Origin: an uncultured Kiritimatiellota bacterium
GTDB taxonomy: Bacteria > Verrucomicrobiota > Kiritimatiellia > RFP12 > UBA1067
NCBI GenBank assembly: GCA_934635385.1
Contig: CAKTZI010000015.1
Coordinates: forward strand, 16,415-80,414
Direction of reading: 5' to 3'
DNA length: 64,000 bases
Both the position numbers and the translations under genes were made by a program. Shown piece after piece: positions 7,671-14,966 of the stretch; the first letter of the stretch is position 1; the number at the start of each line of letters is the position of its first letter. The notes below the pieces were generated by a model, which saw only the letters and a program-made list of their open reading frames with translations, made no database searches and was not told where the DNA came from.

Positions 7671-8818
7671 TTCAATCCTCCGAGTTCGACAATCTTTTTG
7701 AAGACTTCATGACTGAAGAAATAGGCGACATTCTTGATGTCCGAATGCAAGAATCCGTCACCCTGAACACTGTCGGTCGCCCGCGGCCAACCATTTGGCT
7801 TCATGTGGTTCATGTCGAACGACAGCAGGCCGTACGCCGTCAAATCAGTCCGCCCCGTCGGCGGTGACAGGGCTGGGATTCCCTGCGTCAGATGCGAATC
7901 GATCACGAGACGCGAATTGACCGCATTTGTCAGCGATGCGGGTGAAAGGACAAACACGGTGTTCGTGGCGAAGACACGAGAATCCGTGACTGCCTGTGCC
8001 GCTTCTGCCGACCATACGCGCCTGTTCAGCAATCCCGCAGTGCGGAAGCCCCAACCAGACCAGTCCGTCGTCCCCATAAAGCCAAGAAGCGACTTGCGTC
8101 CCTTCCAAATCTCCTGCTTATGCCAGGAGTAGCGGTCGCCCCAGTTCCCCGATGGCGAAAACCCGTTGTACCATGAAGGGTTTTGGCCGTTCGTGTAGAG
8201 TTCCAAAACCTCGTCTCCCGACGAATAGAAGTTGACGGCAAGAGGCTTCACGTCCGAAAAGCGTCCGCGCCATGTCATCTTTCCTCGCGCATCGTTCGGA
8301 TTCGACTGATAGAACTCATGCCACCGTGCCGCCCAGCATTGGGAAGGGTAGGCAGTCCAATCCGTATGCACAAGATGATTGCCTGGAGAATAGTCGGATA
8401 GCGAAGGCTCGAACGCCTCGGACGGAATCGCCGAGTTCAGCATGATGAACTTGTCGACCTTCAGGCCGTAGTCCTGAATCGCCGCCGCGACGACCATCGT
8501 TCCGAGGCTGTGGGCGATGACGACCTTGCGCCCTTCCGTCTGATTGATGAACGGAGCCAGACGACGTGCCGTGACGAAAGCGTTGGAGGCGTTGACCTGA
8601 TAGTTGTAGGCGGGGCCGATGTCCGACTCCCATGCAACCGGGCAAAACTCCATCTGCGCCCCTGCCTGCCAAAGGCGCTTGAACATCTCGGACGCCCAAA
8701 CGCGGGCATCCTGTTCACTCACGTTCGCGCCATGGACAAAGAAGACGTTCGTCTTCTCGGCGCGACAGACGCATGCCGCGAGAAGAATGAGACATGGCAC
8801 CATAAGACATTTACACAT
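7667..8818 (-). CDS. Secreted alpha/beta-hydrolase (lipase-like), copy 1
   Basis: A 383-residue protein. The N terminus MCKCLMVPCLILLAACVCRA is a signal peptide with a possible lipobox (LAAC). The mature part starts EKTNVFFVHGAN, a typical first strand plus oxyanion loop. VVIAHSLGTMVVAAAI near residue 150 is the nucleophile elbow with Ser flanked by H and L-G. FLHSDIKNVAYFFSH near the C terminus supplies a likely catalytic His. The ATG at 8818 fits a ribosome site (AGGA) better than the ATG at 8830. It precedes companion copy 1 with an ATGA overlap. Copies 2 and 3 share the fold and gene order. Substrate unknown; lipase or esterase activity is inferred from the fold. Confidence 0.75.
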   Translation of the reverse strand: MCKCLMVPCLILLAACVCRAEKTNVFFVHGANVSEQDARVWASEMFKRLWQAGAQMEFCPVAWESDIGPAYNYQVNASNAFVTARRLAPFINQTEGRKVVIAHSLGTMVVAAAIQDYGLKVDKFIMLNSAIPSEAFEPSLSDYSPGNHLVHTDWTAYPSQCWAARWHEFYQSNPNDARGKMTWRGRFSDVKPLAVNFYSSGDEVLELYTNGQNPSWYNGFSPSGNWGDRYSWHKQEIWKGRKSLLGFMGTTDWSGWGFRTAGLLNRRVWSAEAAQAVTDSRVFATNTVFVLSPASLTNAVNSRLVIDSHLTQGIPALSPPTGRTDLTAYGLLSFDMNHMKPNGWPRATDSVQGDGFLHSDIKNVAYFFSHEVFKKIVELGGLK

Positions 8819-8894
8819 CGTAGGTTTCATCCTTCTTCGCAGTACTCTGGTTTACTTTTGCCATTACGTTCTCAAGCCCTATGCGAACAACCCC

Positions 8895-10055
8895 TCACCG
8901 GTTGCCCTTCGCGCGGTTGTGCGTCCGGCAGAGCATCTGACAGTTCGCCGCGTCCGTCGCGCCGCCCTTCGACCACGCCGCGACATGATCCGCGTCCATC
9001 TCGTTGAGTTTCCAGATCCGTTTCGCGTTCGCCTCGTGGCCGAGCGCGCAGAGCGGACAGTTCGAGACGCCCCTCTTCTCGGCGGCGGCCGTCTGCTTCG
9101 CGTAGACGGCCTTTTTCGTCCGCTCGTCGAACATCCGCACGTTGAGAAGCCGCGCGTCCCTCTCGCCGCCGAGGACATACTCGAAGACGCCGCGCCGATC
9201 CGTCACCGCATCGTCCGCCAGCAGCGCCGCGACCCGTTCGGACACCTTCGCCGCGTTGTAGGCCGTGCGGTGGTACGTCTCGTAGAGCCGTCCCCAGTCC
9301 AGTCCGCACATTTCGTCATGCGTCTCCGTGAAAACAGAATCCGCCCAGTCAATGACGCTCGTGAAATAGCGGACGAGTTCGGCGCAGTCCGTATCGTGGC
9401 GGTGACGGGACATGTAGCCCTTCACGTCCCCCTTTGACACCCACGACAACGCCGTCGCGAGGACGTCCTGCCGCTTCGGGTTGCCGCGCACGTACGCGCT
9501 CCACTTCTGCATCTGCGGATTGGTCGAGTTGGAGAAGATCTCCCGTGCGCACGCCACGAACGGGCCGGAGCAGACGGCGTTCAGGAGTTCCTGCTCGTTG
9601 AGCGGCACGCCGACGATGTTGATCGTCCTGAACCATTCCTTGATCTCGCTCTCCGCGCCCTCGCAGATGTAGATCGTCAGCGGAGCCGAGAGGATGCGGC
9701 GGCGCTCGTCTTCGGCAAGCCCGGCCATCGACCTCGCGACCGGGCCGTCGTCGAAGGAGAGCTTACCAGTCACGAAGCGCCCGAAGCTCGTGATGCGCTG
9801 CTGGCCGTCCAGAACCTCGTAGCGGTCGTCGCCCGTCTTCACGAAATAGAGAAGCCCCAGCGGGTAGTCCTTCAGGAGCGAGCGCACGACCTCGACATCA
9901 CGTCGCCCATCGCCGTAGATGTAGTTGCGCTGGTATTCGGGCTGAATCGTGAGCCTCCCCTCCCAACCGTAGAGGCCCTTGCCCTCGACCTCGTTGTAGA
10001 CGAACCCCTTGCAGAGGTCTTCAACCGTCAAGTCCGTGCGTAGCGTCAGTTTCAT
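8895..10055 (-). CDS. DUF262/HNH endonuclease domain protein (GmrSD-like)
   Basis: A 386-residue protein with an N-terminal DUF262 domain: IQPEYQRNYIYGDGRRDVEV, then LGLLYFV and YEVLDGQQRITSFGRF, where DGQQR is the ParB/Srx-like signature. The C terminus is an HNH nuclease: NCPLCALGHEANAKRI, then EMDADHVAAWSKGGATDAAN and CRTHNRAKGNR. DUF262 plus HNH-type (DUF1524-like) proteins include the type IV enzyme GmrSD and several phage-defence genes. Here both domains are on one chain and it sits between hydrolase copy 1 and a GxxExxY gene. An AAAGGAAC ribosome site precedes the ATG. A defence nuclease is the likely role; the target (modified DNA or other) cannot be read. Confidence 0.85.
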   Translation of the reverse strand: MKLTLRTDLTVEDLCKGFVYNEVEGKGLYGWEGRLTIQPEYQRNYIYGDGRRDVEVVRSLLKDYPLGLLYFVKTGDDRYEVLDGQQRITSFGRFVTGKLSFDDGPVARSMAGLAEDERRRILSAPLTIYICEGAESEIKEWFRTINIVGVPLNEQELLNAVCSGPFVACAREIFSNSTNPQMQKWSAYVRGNPKRQDVLATALSWVSKGDVKGYMSRHRHDTDCAELVRYFTSVIDWADSVFTETHDEMCGLDWGRLYETYHRTAYNAAKVSERVAALLADDAVTDRRGVFEYVLGGERDARLLNVRMFDERTKKAVYAKQTAAAEKRGVSNCPLCALGHEANAKRIWKLNEMDADHVAAWSKGGATDAANCQMLCRTHNRAKGNR

Positions 10056-10098
10056 GGGTTTAGTTCCTTTTGCAATGCTTTCAGATGTTCACGCGCCA

Positions 10099-10133
10099 CG
10101 AGACAAGTGCAACGGTGCGTTGCACTTGTCTCG
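10099..10133. repeat. 35-bp hairpin, 15-bp perfect arms
   Basis: Arms CGAGACAAGTGCAAC and GTTGCACTTGTCTCG are exact inverted copies around a GGTGC centre. It lies 44 bp upstream of the DUF262-HNH start, downstream of the GxxExxY gene. It could be a terminator or an operator; no clear T-tract follows. Confidence 0.8.
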
Positions 10134-10148
10134 CATTCCATTTTCGCT

Positions 10149-10275
10149 TTTAGCCGCAAAGAACGCAGAGATCGCAAAGGCCGACAGACCCCAGCCTCCG
10201 ATCTCTGCGCACTTTGCGTTCTTTGCGGCTATTCTCATTACCCGTCCATGTCTTTAGCCGCAGAGAAACTAAAGA
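10149..10275. repeat. CGCAAAGAACGC-type palindromic repeat (family B)
   Basis: GCCGCAAAGAACGCAGAG at the left and its inverse, ACTTTGCGTTCTTTGCGG, about 50 bp later, form an imperfect hairpin; a further half copy (TTTAGCCGCAGAGAA) runs to about 10270. The same family occurs at 10657-10700 and, in frame, inside the methyltransferase at 11300-11335. Confidence 0.75.
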
Positions 10276-10652
10276 CTTTTCGCAAGTTTCTTGCACTGGA
10301 ATCTCTCCGATCCGAAGTTTATCAGCATTCCGTGTTCGAGGTTCATGGCCTTCAGATAGTTGATCGCCTGGGCAACGTGAACTGGGAGCAGCGTCCCAAC
10401 AGCCTTCAGTTCCACAACGATTCCGTCGACTACCATGTCAGCGAAATACTCTCCGATGACGAAACCGTCCTCGTCCGTCACCTGAATCGGGACTTGGCAT
10501 GAGACCTCCATGCCTGACTTCGCCAGACGATGCGCGAGACCGTTTTCGTAGACCTTTTCAAGATACCCAGTCCCAAGGTACACATGAAGGTCGTATGCGA
10601 CTTGCCTTATGCGGTCACAAATGGATTTCGCCTCTTCGTCAGTCATATTCAT
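10269..10652 (-). CDS. GxxExxY family protein, copy 1
   Basis: A 127-residue protein of the GxxExxY family: an N-terminal helix (KSICDRIRQVAYDLHVYLGT) leading into GTGYLEKVYENGLAHRL, then IQVTDEDGFVIGEYFADMV and IVVELKAVGTLLPVHVAQA. The E/D...ExK arrangement (FADMVV...VELK) suggests a PD-(D/E)XK-like fold, as proposed for the family. It is flanked on both sides by family-B palindromic repeats, which is typical for these stand-alone genes. A second family member lies at 50833 in the type III RM locus. No function is established. Confidence 0.85.
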   Translation of the reverse strand: MNMTDEEAKSICDRIRQVAYDLHVYLGTGYLEKVYENGLAHRLAKSGMEVSCQVPIQVTDEDGFVIGEYFADMVVDGIVVELKAVGTLLPVHVAQAINYLKAMNLEHGMLINFGSERFQCKKLAKSL

Positions 10653-10656
10653 CTCC

Positions 10657-10700
10657 TCGCTTTGCGATCTTTGCGCACTTTGCGTTCTTTGCGGCCATTC
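10657..10700. repeat. Family-B repeat arm
   Basis: CTTTGCGATCTTTGCGCACT and TTTGCGTTCTTTGCGGC lie just upstream of the GxxExxY start, matching the arms at 10149-10275 in inverted orientation. The gene is thus bracketed by copies of the element. Confidence 0.7.
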
Positions 10701-10712
10701 TCATTACCCCAT

Positions 10713-11861
10713 TTACCCCATCCTTGCACGGATGAGCAGGCGGTCATAGAGCCGGCGGTAGGCATACGGCCCGTTCGGCTCTTCGAGATACAGGCACGGC
10801 CCGCCCGCCTGATACGTCCCCTCCGGCGCATACTCCGCCATCGGCTTCGCCAGCTCCAGGCTCGAACCCAGGATCTCGAACTGCTCGGGGCAGTACTTGT
10901 CGAGGAACGTGATCGGCACGCCCATCACGCCGTCGAAGTCCGCCGGAATCGCGTCCGTGTACGGCACCTCGATCGCGTCATAGTTCACGTACTTCCGATA
11001 GCCTATCCCCTTGATCTCCTTGTGCTTCGAATACTTCACGTTGTCGCGCAACGTCATCAGGTTCAACGGCGTATGACGCCTACCGTGTTCGAGATTCGTG
11101 AACCAGACGACGCCCGAAACGCGGATCATGCCCGCACGGTGGTCGCCGGCCGTCGCGACGTCCTCATACTGGGAGATGAAATGCCCCGCACCACCGGGGA
11201 ATCCCTTGCCGAGCCACATCCGCCCCGTTCGGATCAGCGGGAACACCTCTTTGTACTTGATGGCGTTCTGATTCCCGATGATGGCGAACTTCTTTGCGCC
11301 ACCCTCCTTTGCGTTCTTTGCGGCCAAGATCCAGGCCAGGAACTCGCGGAAGAGCGAGAACGGCGGATTCGTCACGATGATGTCCGCCTCGTCTCGCAGG
11401 GCCTTCACCTCGTCGGAACGGAAATCGCCGTCGCCGTCCAGGTAGTCCCACTTCAGGTCGGCGATGTCGATGCGCCCGCTCCGATTCGTGTCCTCGTCGA
11501 GGACGAAGATTTTGCCGCGCTTGCGTTCCTTCTTCTGGTCGAACTTCGGCGAGGCGCGGATCGCCTCGGCCGTCAGGCTCTCGAAGCCCGGCAGATAGGA
11601 GGCCTCGATCTTCTTCGCGTCAAAGGCGTAGCTCGTCGAGATGAGCTTCTTCAGTCCGATGCGCTCGAAGTTCTCGGCGAAGTACCGCGTGAAGTTGCTC
11701 CACTCCGGGTCGTCGCACGGGAGCAGCACGGTCTTGCCTCGAAAGGCATCCGCATCATAGTCTAGATACGCCTCCATCTCCCGCGCAATGTCGGCGTACT
11801 GCGTGTAGAACTCGTCCTTCTTCGCCTTCTTCGCGGCGCTCAGGTTTGCATTGGCCATCAT
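10713..11861 (-). CDS. EcoRI-family adenine-specific DNA methyltransferase
   Basis: A 382-residue N6-adenine methyltransferase of the EcoRI_methylase family. Recognisable segments are KKDEFYTQYADIAREM at the start, VLLPCDDPEWSNF (AdoMet region), ADIIVTNPPFSLFREF (motif IV NPPF), FAIIGNQNAIKYKEVFPLI, GVVWFTNLEHGRR, and the C-terminal TFLDKYCPEQFEILG. No partner nuclease is adjacent, so it may be an orphan or work with DUF262-HNH. Residues AAKNAKEGG just after NPPF are encoded by an in-frame copy of repeat family B. The start (ATG 11861 or 11858) has AAGGAG 4-7 nt upstream and an extended -10 promoter at 11879. Confidence 0.9.
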   Translation of the reverse strand: MMANANLSAAKKAKKDEFYTQYADIAREMEAYLDYDADAFRGKTVLLPCDDPEWSNFTRYFAENFERIGLKKLISTSYAFDAKKIEASYLPGFESLTAEAIRASPKFDQKKERKRGKIFVLDEDTNRSGRIDIADLKWDYLDGDGDFRSDEVKALRDEADIIVTNPPFSLFREFLAWILAAKNAKEGGAKKFAIIGNQNAIKYKEVFPLIRTGRMWLGKGFPGGAGHFISQYEDVATAGDHRAGMIRVSGVVWFTNLEHGRRHTPLNLMTLRDNVKYSKHKEIKGIGYRKYVNYDAIEVPYTDAIPADFDGVMGVPITFLDKYCPEQFEILGSSLELAKPMAEYAPEGTYQAGGPCLYLEEPNGPYAYRRLYDRLLIRARMG

Positions 11862-11878
11862 GATCTCCTTGGCGCGAG

Positions 11879-11890
11879 ATTATACCAAAA
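11879..11890 (-). promoter_or_regulatory. Extended -10 promoter of the EcoRI-type methyltransferase
   Basis: Minus strand TTTTTGGTATAATC, 18 bp upstream of the start codon, with the ribosome site AAGGAG between. It gives a very short leader. Confidence 0.7.
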
Positions 11891-11968
11891 AGCGCGTAGT
11901 CCCGTTCCTCCCCATCGCACCCCAACACAGAGCGGCCTACGGCCTTGCCATTTCCGCACGACTTGCTC

Positions 11969-11974
11969 TATAAT
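11969..11974 (+). promoter_or_regulatory. TATAAT promoter for the plus-strand small genes
   Basis: TTGCTCTATAATACG lies about 60 bp upstream of the ATG at 12036, which has AAAGGAG. It supports a real plus-strand unit in a mostly minus-strand region. Confidence 0.55.
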
Positions 11975-12035
11975 ACGCAGCGATTTCGGAACAGGAATAC
12001 GCCCTCTACAGAAAATTCTTCAAAGGAGACCTCAG

Positions 12036-12323
12036 ATGGAAGCCGGGAATGTAAACGAATTTCTCGAAAAAATCACCTACCAAGAGGAAGCCGTTCTCTA
12101 CAGGGGGCGAAAGTACTTCTTCAATCCAACAGGTAACGAAAGCGAAGGCCAAGCACGATTGGACATCGAGCGCTGGACCGACAAGAACCTATGGGAACGA
12201 GACATCCTGCACATTGAAGCCCCAACTCACGCCGAATGTGTCAAGAGGATGACTGCCGCGCCAGTCTGGGACGGCAGGACCTTTTGGGAGGTTGAAACCG
12301 ACATGACTTGGACGGAATGGTAG
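12036..12323 (+). CDS. Small hypothetical protein (95 aa)
   Basis: A 95-residue acidic protein, rich in Trp and Glu (WTDKNLWERDILHIEAPTHA, ending ETDMTWTEW). It has its own TATAAT promoter at 11969, an AAAGGAG ribosome site and a good codon pattern, so it looks real although no family is recognised. It has no signal peptide or membrane segment. The stop overlaps a second small ORF (ATGGTAG arrangement), suggesting a two-gene unit. A toxin-antitoxin or regulatory pair is conceivable from size and arrangement alone. Confidence 0.65.
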   Translation: MEAGNVNEFLEKITYQEEAVLYRGRKYFFNPTGNESEGQARLDIERWTDKNLWERDILHIEAPTHAECVKRMTAAPVWDGRTFWEVETDMTWTEW

Positions 12324-12454
12324 GCGAAACAGTTTTGTCCACCTTGGACGATCCTGTCCCGTTAGATGATCCTGTGACCGAAAAGCAATTGTTCAGCAAT
12401 CTGCTGAACGATTTGCAGCAGTTCCCATTTTCCACCGCCGACAGCAGACGTTAA
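12317..12454 (+). CDS. Very small hypothetical ORF (45 aa) overlapping the previous gene
   Basis: The frame opens with ATG at 12317, inside the last codons of the 95-residue gene, and reads MVGETVLSTLDDPVPLDDPV, then TEKQLFSNLLNDLQQF, ending at TAA 12454. The composition (acidic, amphipathic helix at the end) is protein-like, and the short overlap fits translational coupling. No homologue is recognised, and chance openness over 45 codons cannot be excluded. Confidence 0.4.
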   Translation: MVGETVLSTLDDPVPLDDPVTEKQLFSNLLNDLQQFPFSTADSRR

Positions 12455-12469
12455 TGCGACCAGCTCAAT

Positions 12470-12490
12470 TTGTCACACAGTGTGTGACAA
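12470..12490. repeat. 21-bp palindrome, TTGTCACACA arms
   Basis: TTGTCACACA and TGTGTGACAA are exact inverted arms around a single G. It sits between two convergent units (plus genes ending at 12454, minus gene ending at 12582). It may be a bidirectional terminator or an operator; similar TTGTCA/TGACAA arms recur at 44751. Confidence 0.7.
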
Positions 12491-12581
12491 TTCGGACGTT
12501 CGGCGGTGTAGATTGATCTGGACATTGTGGAGTCCCTGCCCACCCTATGGATGGCAATGTGAATTTAAATTCCGCCAGCCT

Positions 12582-13517
12582 CTACAGTTCCTCTATCGTT
12601 CCGCCCATGTTCAACAACTCAATGGCGCGTGGCACTACATCACAAGAATCCTCCGTGTGAGAATAGGCGTCGAGTCGCCAGACTTCATCCCCATAAGAAT
12701 CGCCGCCCGCCTCGGACTGCGCGTAGCCACCTTCACGGATTCGCAGGGCCTCCTCGTCAAGATCGAACTCGACATAGCGACACTCGCCACCGTCGCGATA
12801 TACCAACGTGAAGCCATTCGAGAAATCCTCGTCTGTGAGTTCCTTCGCCATGAACTTTTTTGCGTAGGCCAACGCTTTTTCGATCAGTTTGTTACCATGA
12901 CTCTCGTCATAAAGCTCGGATAACGCATGCTCGCAATAATAATCCTCATCGTTGTATTCAAACTGGGCTTTGCGCAATCGCTCCGTCTCAATGCGCAAGA
13001 GCGCGATCTGCTTGTCGACATACGAGCTGGTACTTGCCATCTGCTCGTCAATATAGGAAATGATAAAGGGCGCAAGGATCTCTTCGACCTCATTATCGGT
13101 CAAGTCAGTCACCGGCATCGTTTGTATAGGCTTATCCAAGGCCTCGTCTGTCCAATACCATGCCAAAATCAGCCGCACAGCCAAGTGATCAGATTCTGCT
13201 ATCAATACATGACGAACCGCCGACTCAATTTCTTCGCCAATATCCAATTCGGGGCCAAACAAGTGCCCCTGCGCACAATCATGCTTAAGCCAACATGCAC
13301 ACTCGAAGCCATTGCGAAACTCATACCCGCAATCCGAATAATCCCAGCCGTCATCGAGGATCTGCCCGCACTGCTCATTAAGACGTGAAACAACCTTAGA
13401 CAATATCCCCTTCAAGGCACAATTGGCCAAATGCGAAATCTGCCAACACGGGCCGTCACACGAGTTCATTTTGACGATTCGCTCGTAGTCTTCTGGGAAT
13501 AACGAGGCATATGCCAT
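12582..13517 (-). CDS. Acidic hypothetical protein (311 aa)
   Basis: A 311-residue, strongly acidic protein with no recognised family. The N-terminal third is Cys-rich (CDGPCWQISHLANCAL, DCGYEFRNGFECACWLKHDC), spaced in a way that could bind metal. The middle is a charged helical stretch (KQIALLRIETERLRKAQFE) and the C terminus is Asp/Glu-rich. GAGGAAA precedes the ATG at 13517. It has no signal peptide or membrane segment. Base composition is lower in GC than the glycan genes. It may form a unit with the unrelated gene upstream at 14196, since both point the same way with a 64-bp gap. Confidence 0.65.
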   Translation of the reverse strand: MAYASLFPEDYERIVKMNSCDGPCWQISHLANCALKGILSKVVSRLNEQCGQILDDGWDYSDCGYEFRNGFECACWLKHDCAQGHLFGPELDIGEEIESAVRHVLIAESDHLAVRLILAWYWTDEALDKPIQTMPVTDLTDNEVEEILAPFIISYIDEQMASTSSYVDKQIALLRIETERLRKAQFEYNDEDYYCEHALSELYDESHGNKLIEKALAYAKKFMAKELTDEDFSNGFTLVYRDGGECRYVEFDLDEEALRIREGGYAQSEAGGDSYGDEVWRLDAYSHTEDSCDVVPRAIELLNMGGTIEEL

Positions 13518-13581
13518 ATATTTTCCTCACATAACATTCATTTACTACAACCACCTTGCCACCACCTATCGCAGAAGCGTT

Positions 13582-14196
13582 TCACTTGCAGAGCTGAATG
13601 CGAAGCTTGACCTTTTGTACCTTGGCGATCTTCTCAAGCAACCGCATTTTTCCGGCAGTGGAGCTATGTGTCTTCACATACCAGCCACCAGCAATCGGAT
13701 GAATCTGCGTCGGTTCCTTCTTGAAGTCCGCCCTACGGCGCGAAAGCAACGGTTCTCCACCCCAAACAATATTCAGTGCGGCTACGGCATCTGGGCCAAT
13801 CTTCTCAATCACCTTGGCAAATACGACCTTTGCCTTTTTGTCGGCGATCAACGTGCCATCCGCGAATGTCACCGTGAAGTTTGTCTTCGGCGCAATTGTC
13901 CCCACCTTGCGCATGTACCCCGTCTTATGTGAACGAACTTTCGTCGGCAACACGATTTCCTTCACTTCGGGCTCAGCGTCCTCAATCTCTTTCTGAAGAG
14001 TCTTCCACTCTTCTCCCAAGGCATGGACCTTGCCAACGAATGCCTCCAACTTCTTGGCATACTCAATCGCCTTCAGCGCAGGGTCTAGATTGTTCTTTCG
14101 CAACGCATCGCTCCCCGCATCGCGAATACGTTGCGACTCCTTGCCGACTTCATCGACAACAAGATCAAGCGCCTCTGGCACTTCTGCGTGTTTCAT
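13582..14196 (-). CDS. Hypothetical protein with helical N terminus and conserved-looking C-terminal domain
   Basis: A 204-residue protein. Residues 1-75 are helical and charged (possible coiled coil: LKAIEYAKKLEAFVGKVHAL). The rest reads as a compact domain: TFADGTLIADKKAKVVFAKV, then IGPDAVAALNIVWGGEPLL, then GGWYVKTHSSTAGKMRLLEK. I have seen the last pattern (Y-hydrophobic-x-T-HSST-x-x-K) in proteins of mobile elements but cannot name a family. A TATAAT promoter (14227-14232, minus) and a ribosome site (GGAGAACGG) precede the ATG. Function unknown. Confidence 0.65.
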   Translation of the reverse strand: MKHAEVPEALDLVVDEVGKESQRIRDAGSDALRKNNLDPALKAIEYAKKLEAFVGKVHALGEEWKTLQKEIEDAEPEVKEIVLPTKVRSHKTGYMRKVGTIAPKTNFTVTFADGTLIADKKAKVVFAKVIEKIGPDAVAALNIVWGGEPLLSRRRADFKKEPTQIHPIAGGWYVKTHSSTAGKMRLLEKIAKVQKVKLRIQLCK

Positions 14197-14226
14197 ATTC
14201 CGTTCTCCATCCTGCTTTCAGCACGT

Positions 14227-14236
14227 ATTATATCAT
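14227..14236 (-). promoter_or_regulatory. TATAAT promoter of the 13582-14196 gene
   Basis: Minus strand GATATGATATAATACG, about 30 bp upstream of the ATG at 14196. Confidence 0.5.
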
Positions 14237-14286
14237 ATCCCCAACTCACATAGATTACAGAAATCGGAGAAACCGCGGAGAAACAG

Positions 14287-14349
14287 ATGACATACGGCTA
14301 CATCCGCGTCAGCAACGACAAGTAAACCGTCGAAAACCTACGGTTTTGC
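14287..14349 (+). pseudogene. N-terminal remnant of a serine recombinase, plus strand
   Basis: ATG ACA TAC starts a frame reading MTYGYIRVSNDK, stop, TVENLRFCN, closely matching the N terminus of the intact recombinase on the other strand (MNYGYIRVSTDRQTVENQRF). The stop TAA replaces a CAA Gln codon. The fragment ends a few bases from the 3-prime end of the intact gene, so the two face each other as an inverted partial copy. This marks an old rearrangement at the edge of the invertible hsdS locus. Confidence 0.8.
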
Positions 14350-14356
14350 AATTGCC

Positions 14357-14962
14357 TCACACAACTCCCTGTCGCATCTGCCTGAAGAATCGATTGATCG
14401 TGACGGGATGGACGTGAAAGCACTTGGCGATGGCGGAATAGGACAAGCCGCTCCGGCGCATGATGCGGATGGCGTCTTCATGACCAGAGAGTTTTGTGTG
14501 TGAATTCTTCACGCCTTTGGGATGGCCGAGGACGACGCCTTCCGCACGTTTGCGGGCGAGCGCTTCCTTTGTGCGCTGCGAGATGAGGTTGCGTTCGATT
14601 TCGGCGGAAAGGCCAAAGGCGAACGCCAGAACCTTTGAGGAGATGTCCGAACCGAGGCGATAATTGTCCTTGATCGTCCAGACCTGCGCCTCGCGCTTGA
14701 GGCATTCGTTGAGGATTGCCATGATCATCAGGAGGCTACGGCCGAGGCGTGAGAGTTCCGCGCAAATGAGGATGTCGTCCTTGCGCATTTTCTTGAGGAA
14801 CTTGCCGAGCTTCCTCTTTTCCGGCTCCTTCGTGCCGGAGATGGTTTCCTCTATCCAGCAGTCGATGCCGATTCCCTCGCTTTTGCAAAAACGCAGAATC
14901 TCGAAACGCTGGTTCTCGACCGTCTGTCTGTCGGTGCTGACGCGAATGTATCCGTAGTTCAT
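14357..14962 (-). CDS. Serine recombinase (resolvase/invertase family)
   Basis: A 201-residue small serine recombinase. The N-terminal catalytic domain has YGYIRVSTDRQTVENQ with the nucleophile Ser, then ISGTKEPEKRKLGKFLKKM, CAELSRLGRSLLMIM and FGLSAEIERNLISQRTKEAL (long E helix). The C terminus is a helix-turn-helix (GLSYSAIAKCFHVHPVTINR). The ATG at 14962 is chosen because MNYGYIRVS is the family start and AAGGAC lies upstream. Only 36 bp separate it from the outer inverted repeat of the hsdS cassette, so it is the likely invertase for that locus. Some members resolve plasmids instead; activity on these repeats is inference. Confidence 0.9.
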   Translation of the reverse strand: MNYGYIRVSTDRQTVENQRFEILRFCKSEGIGIDCWIEETISGTKEPEKRKLGKFLKKMRKDDILICAELSRLGRSLLMIMAILNECLKREAQVWTIKDNYRLGSDISSKVLAFAFGLSAEIERNLISQRTKEALARKRAEGVVLGHPKGVKNSHTKLSGHEDAIRIMRRSGLSYSAIAKCFHVHPVTINRFFRQMRQGVV

Positions 14963-14966
14963 TTGT

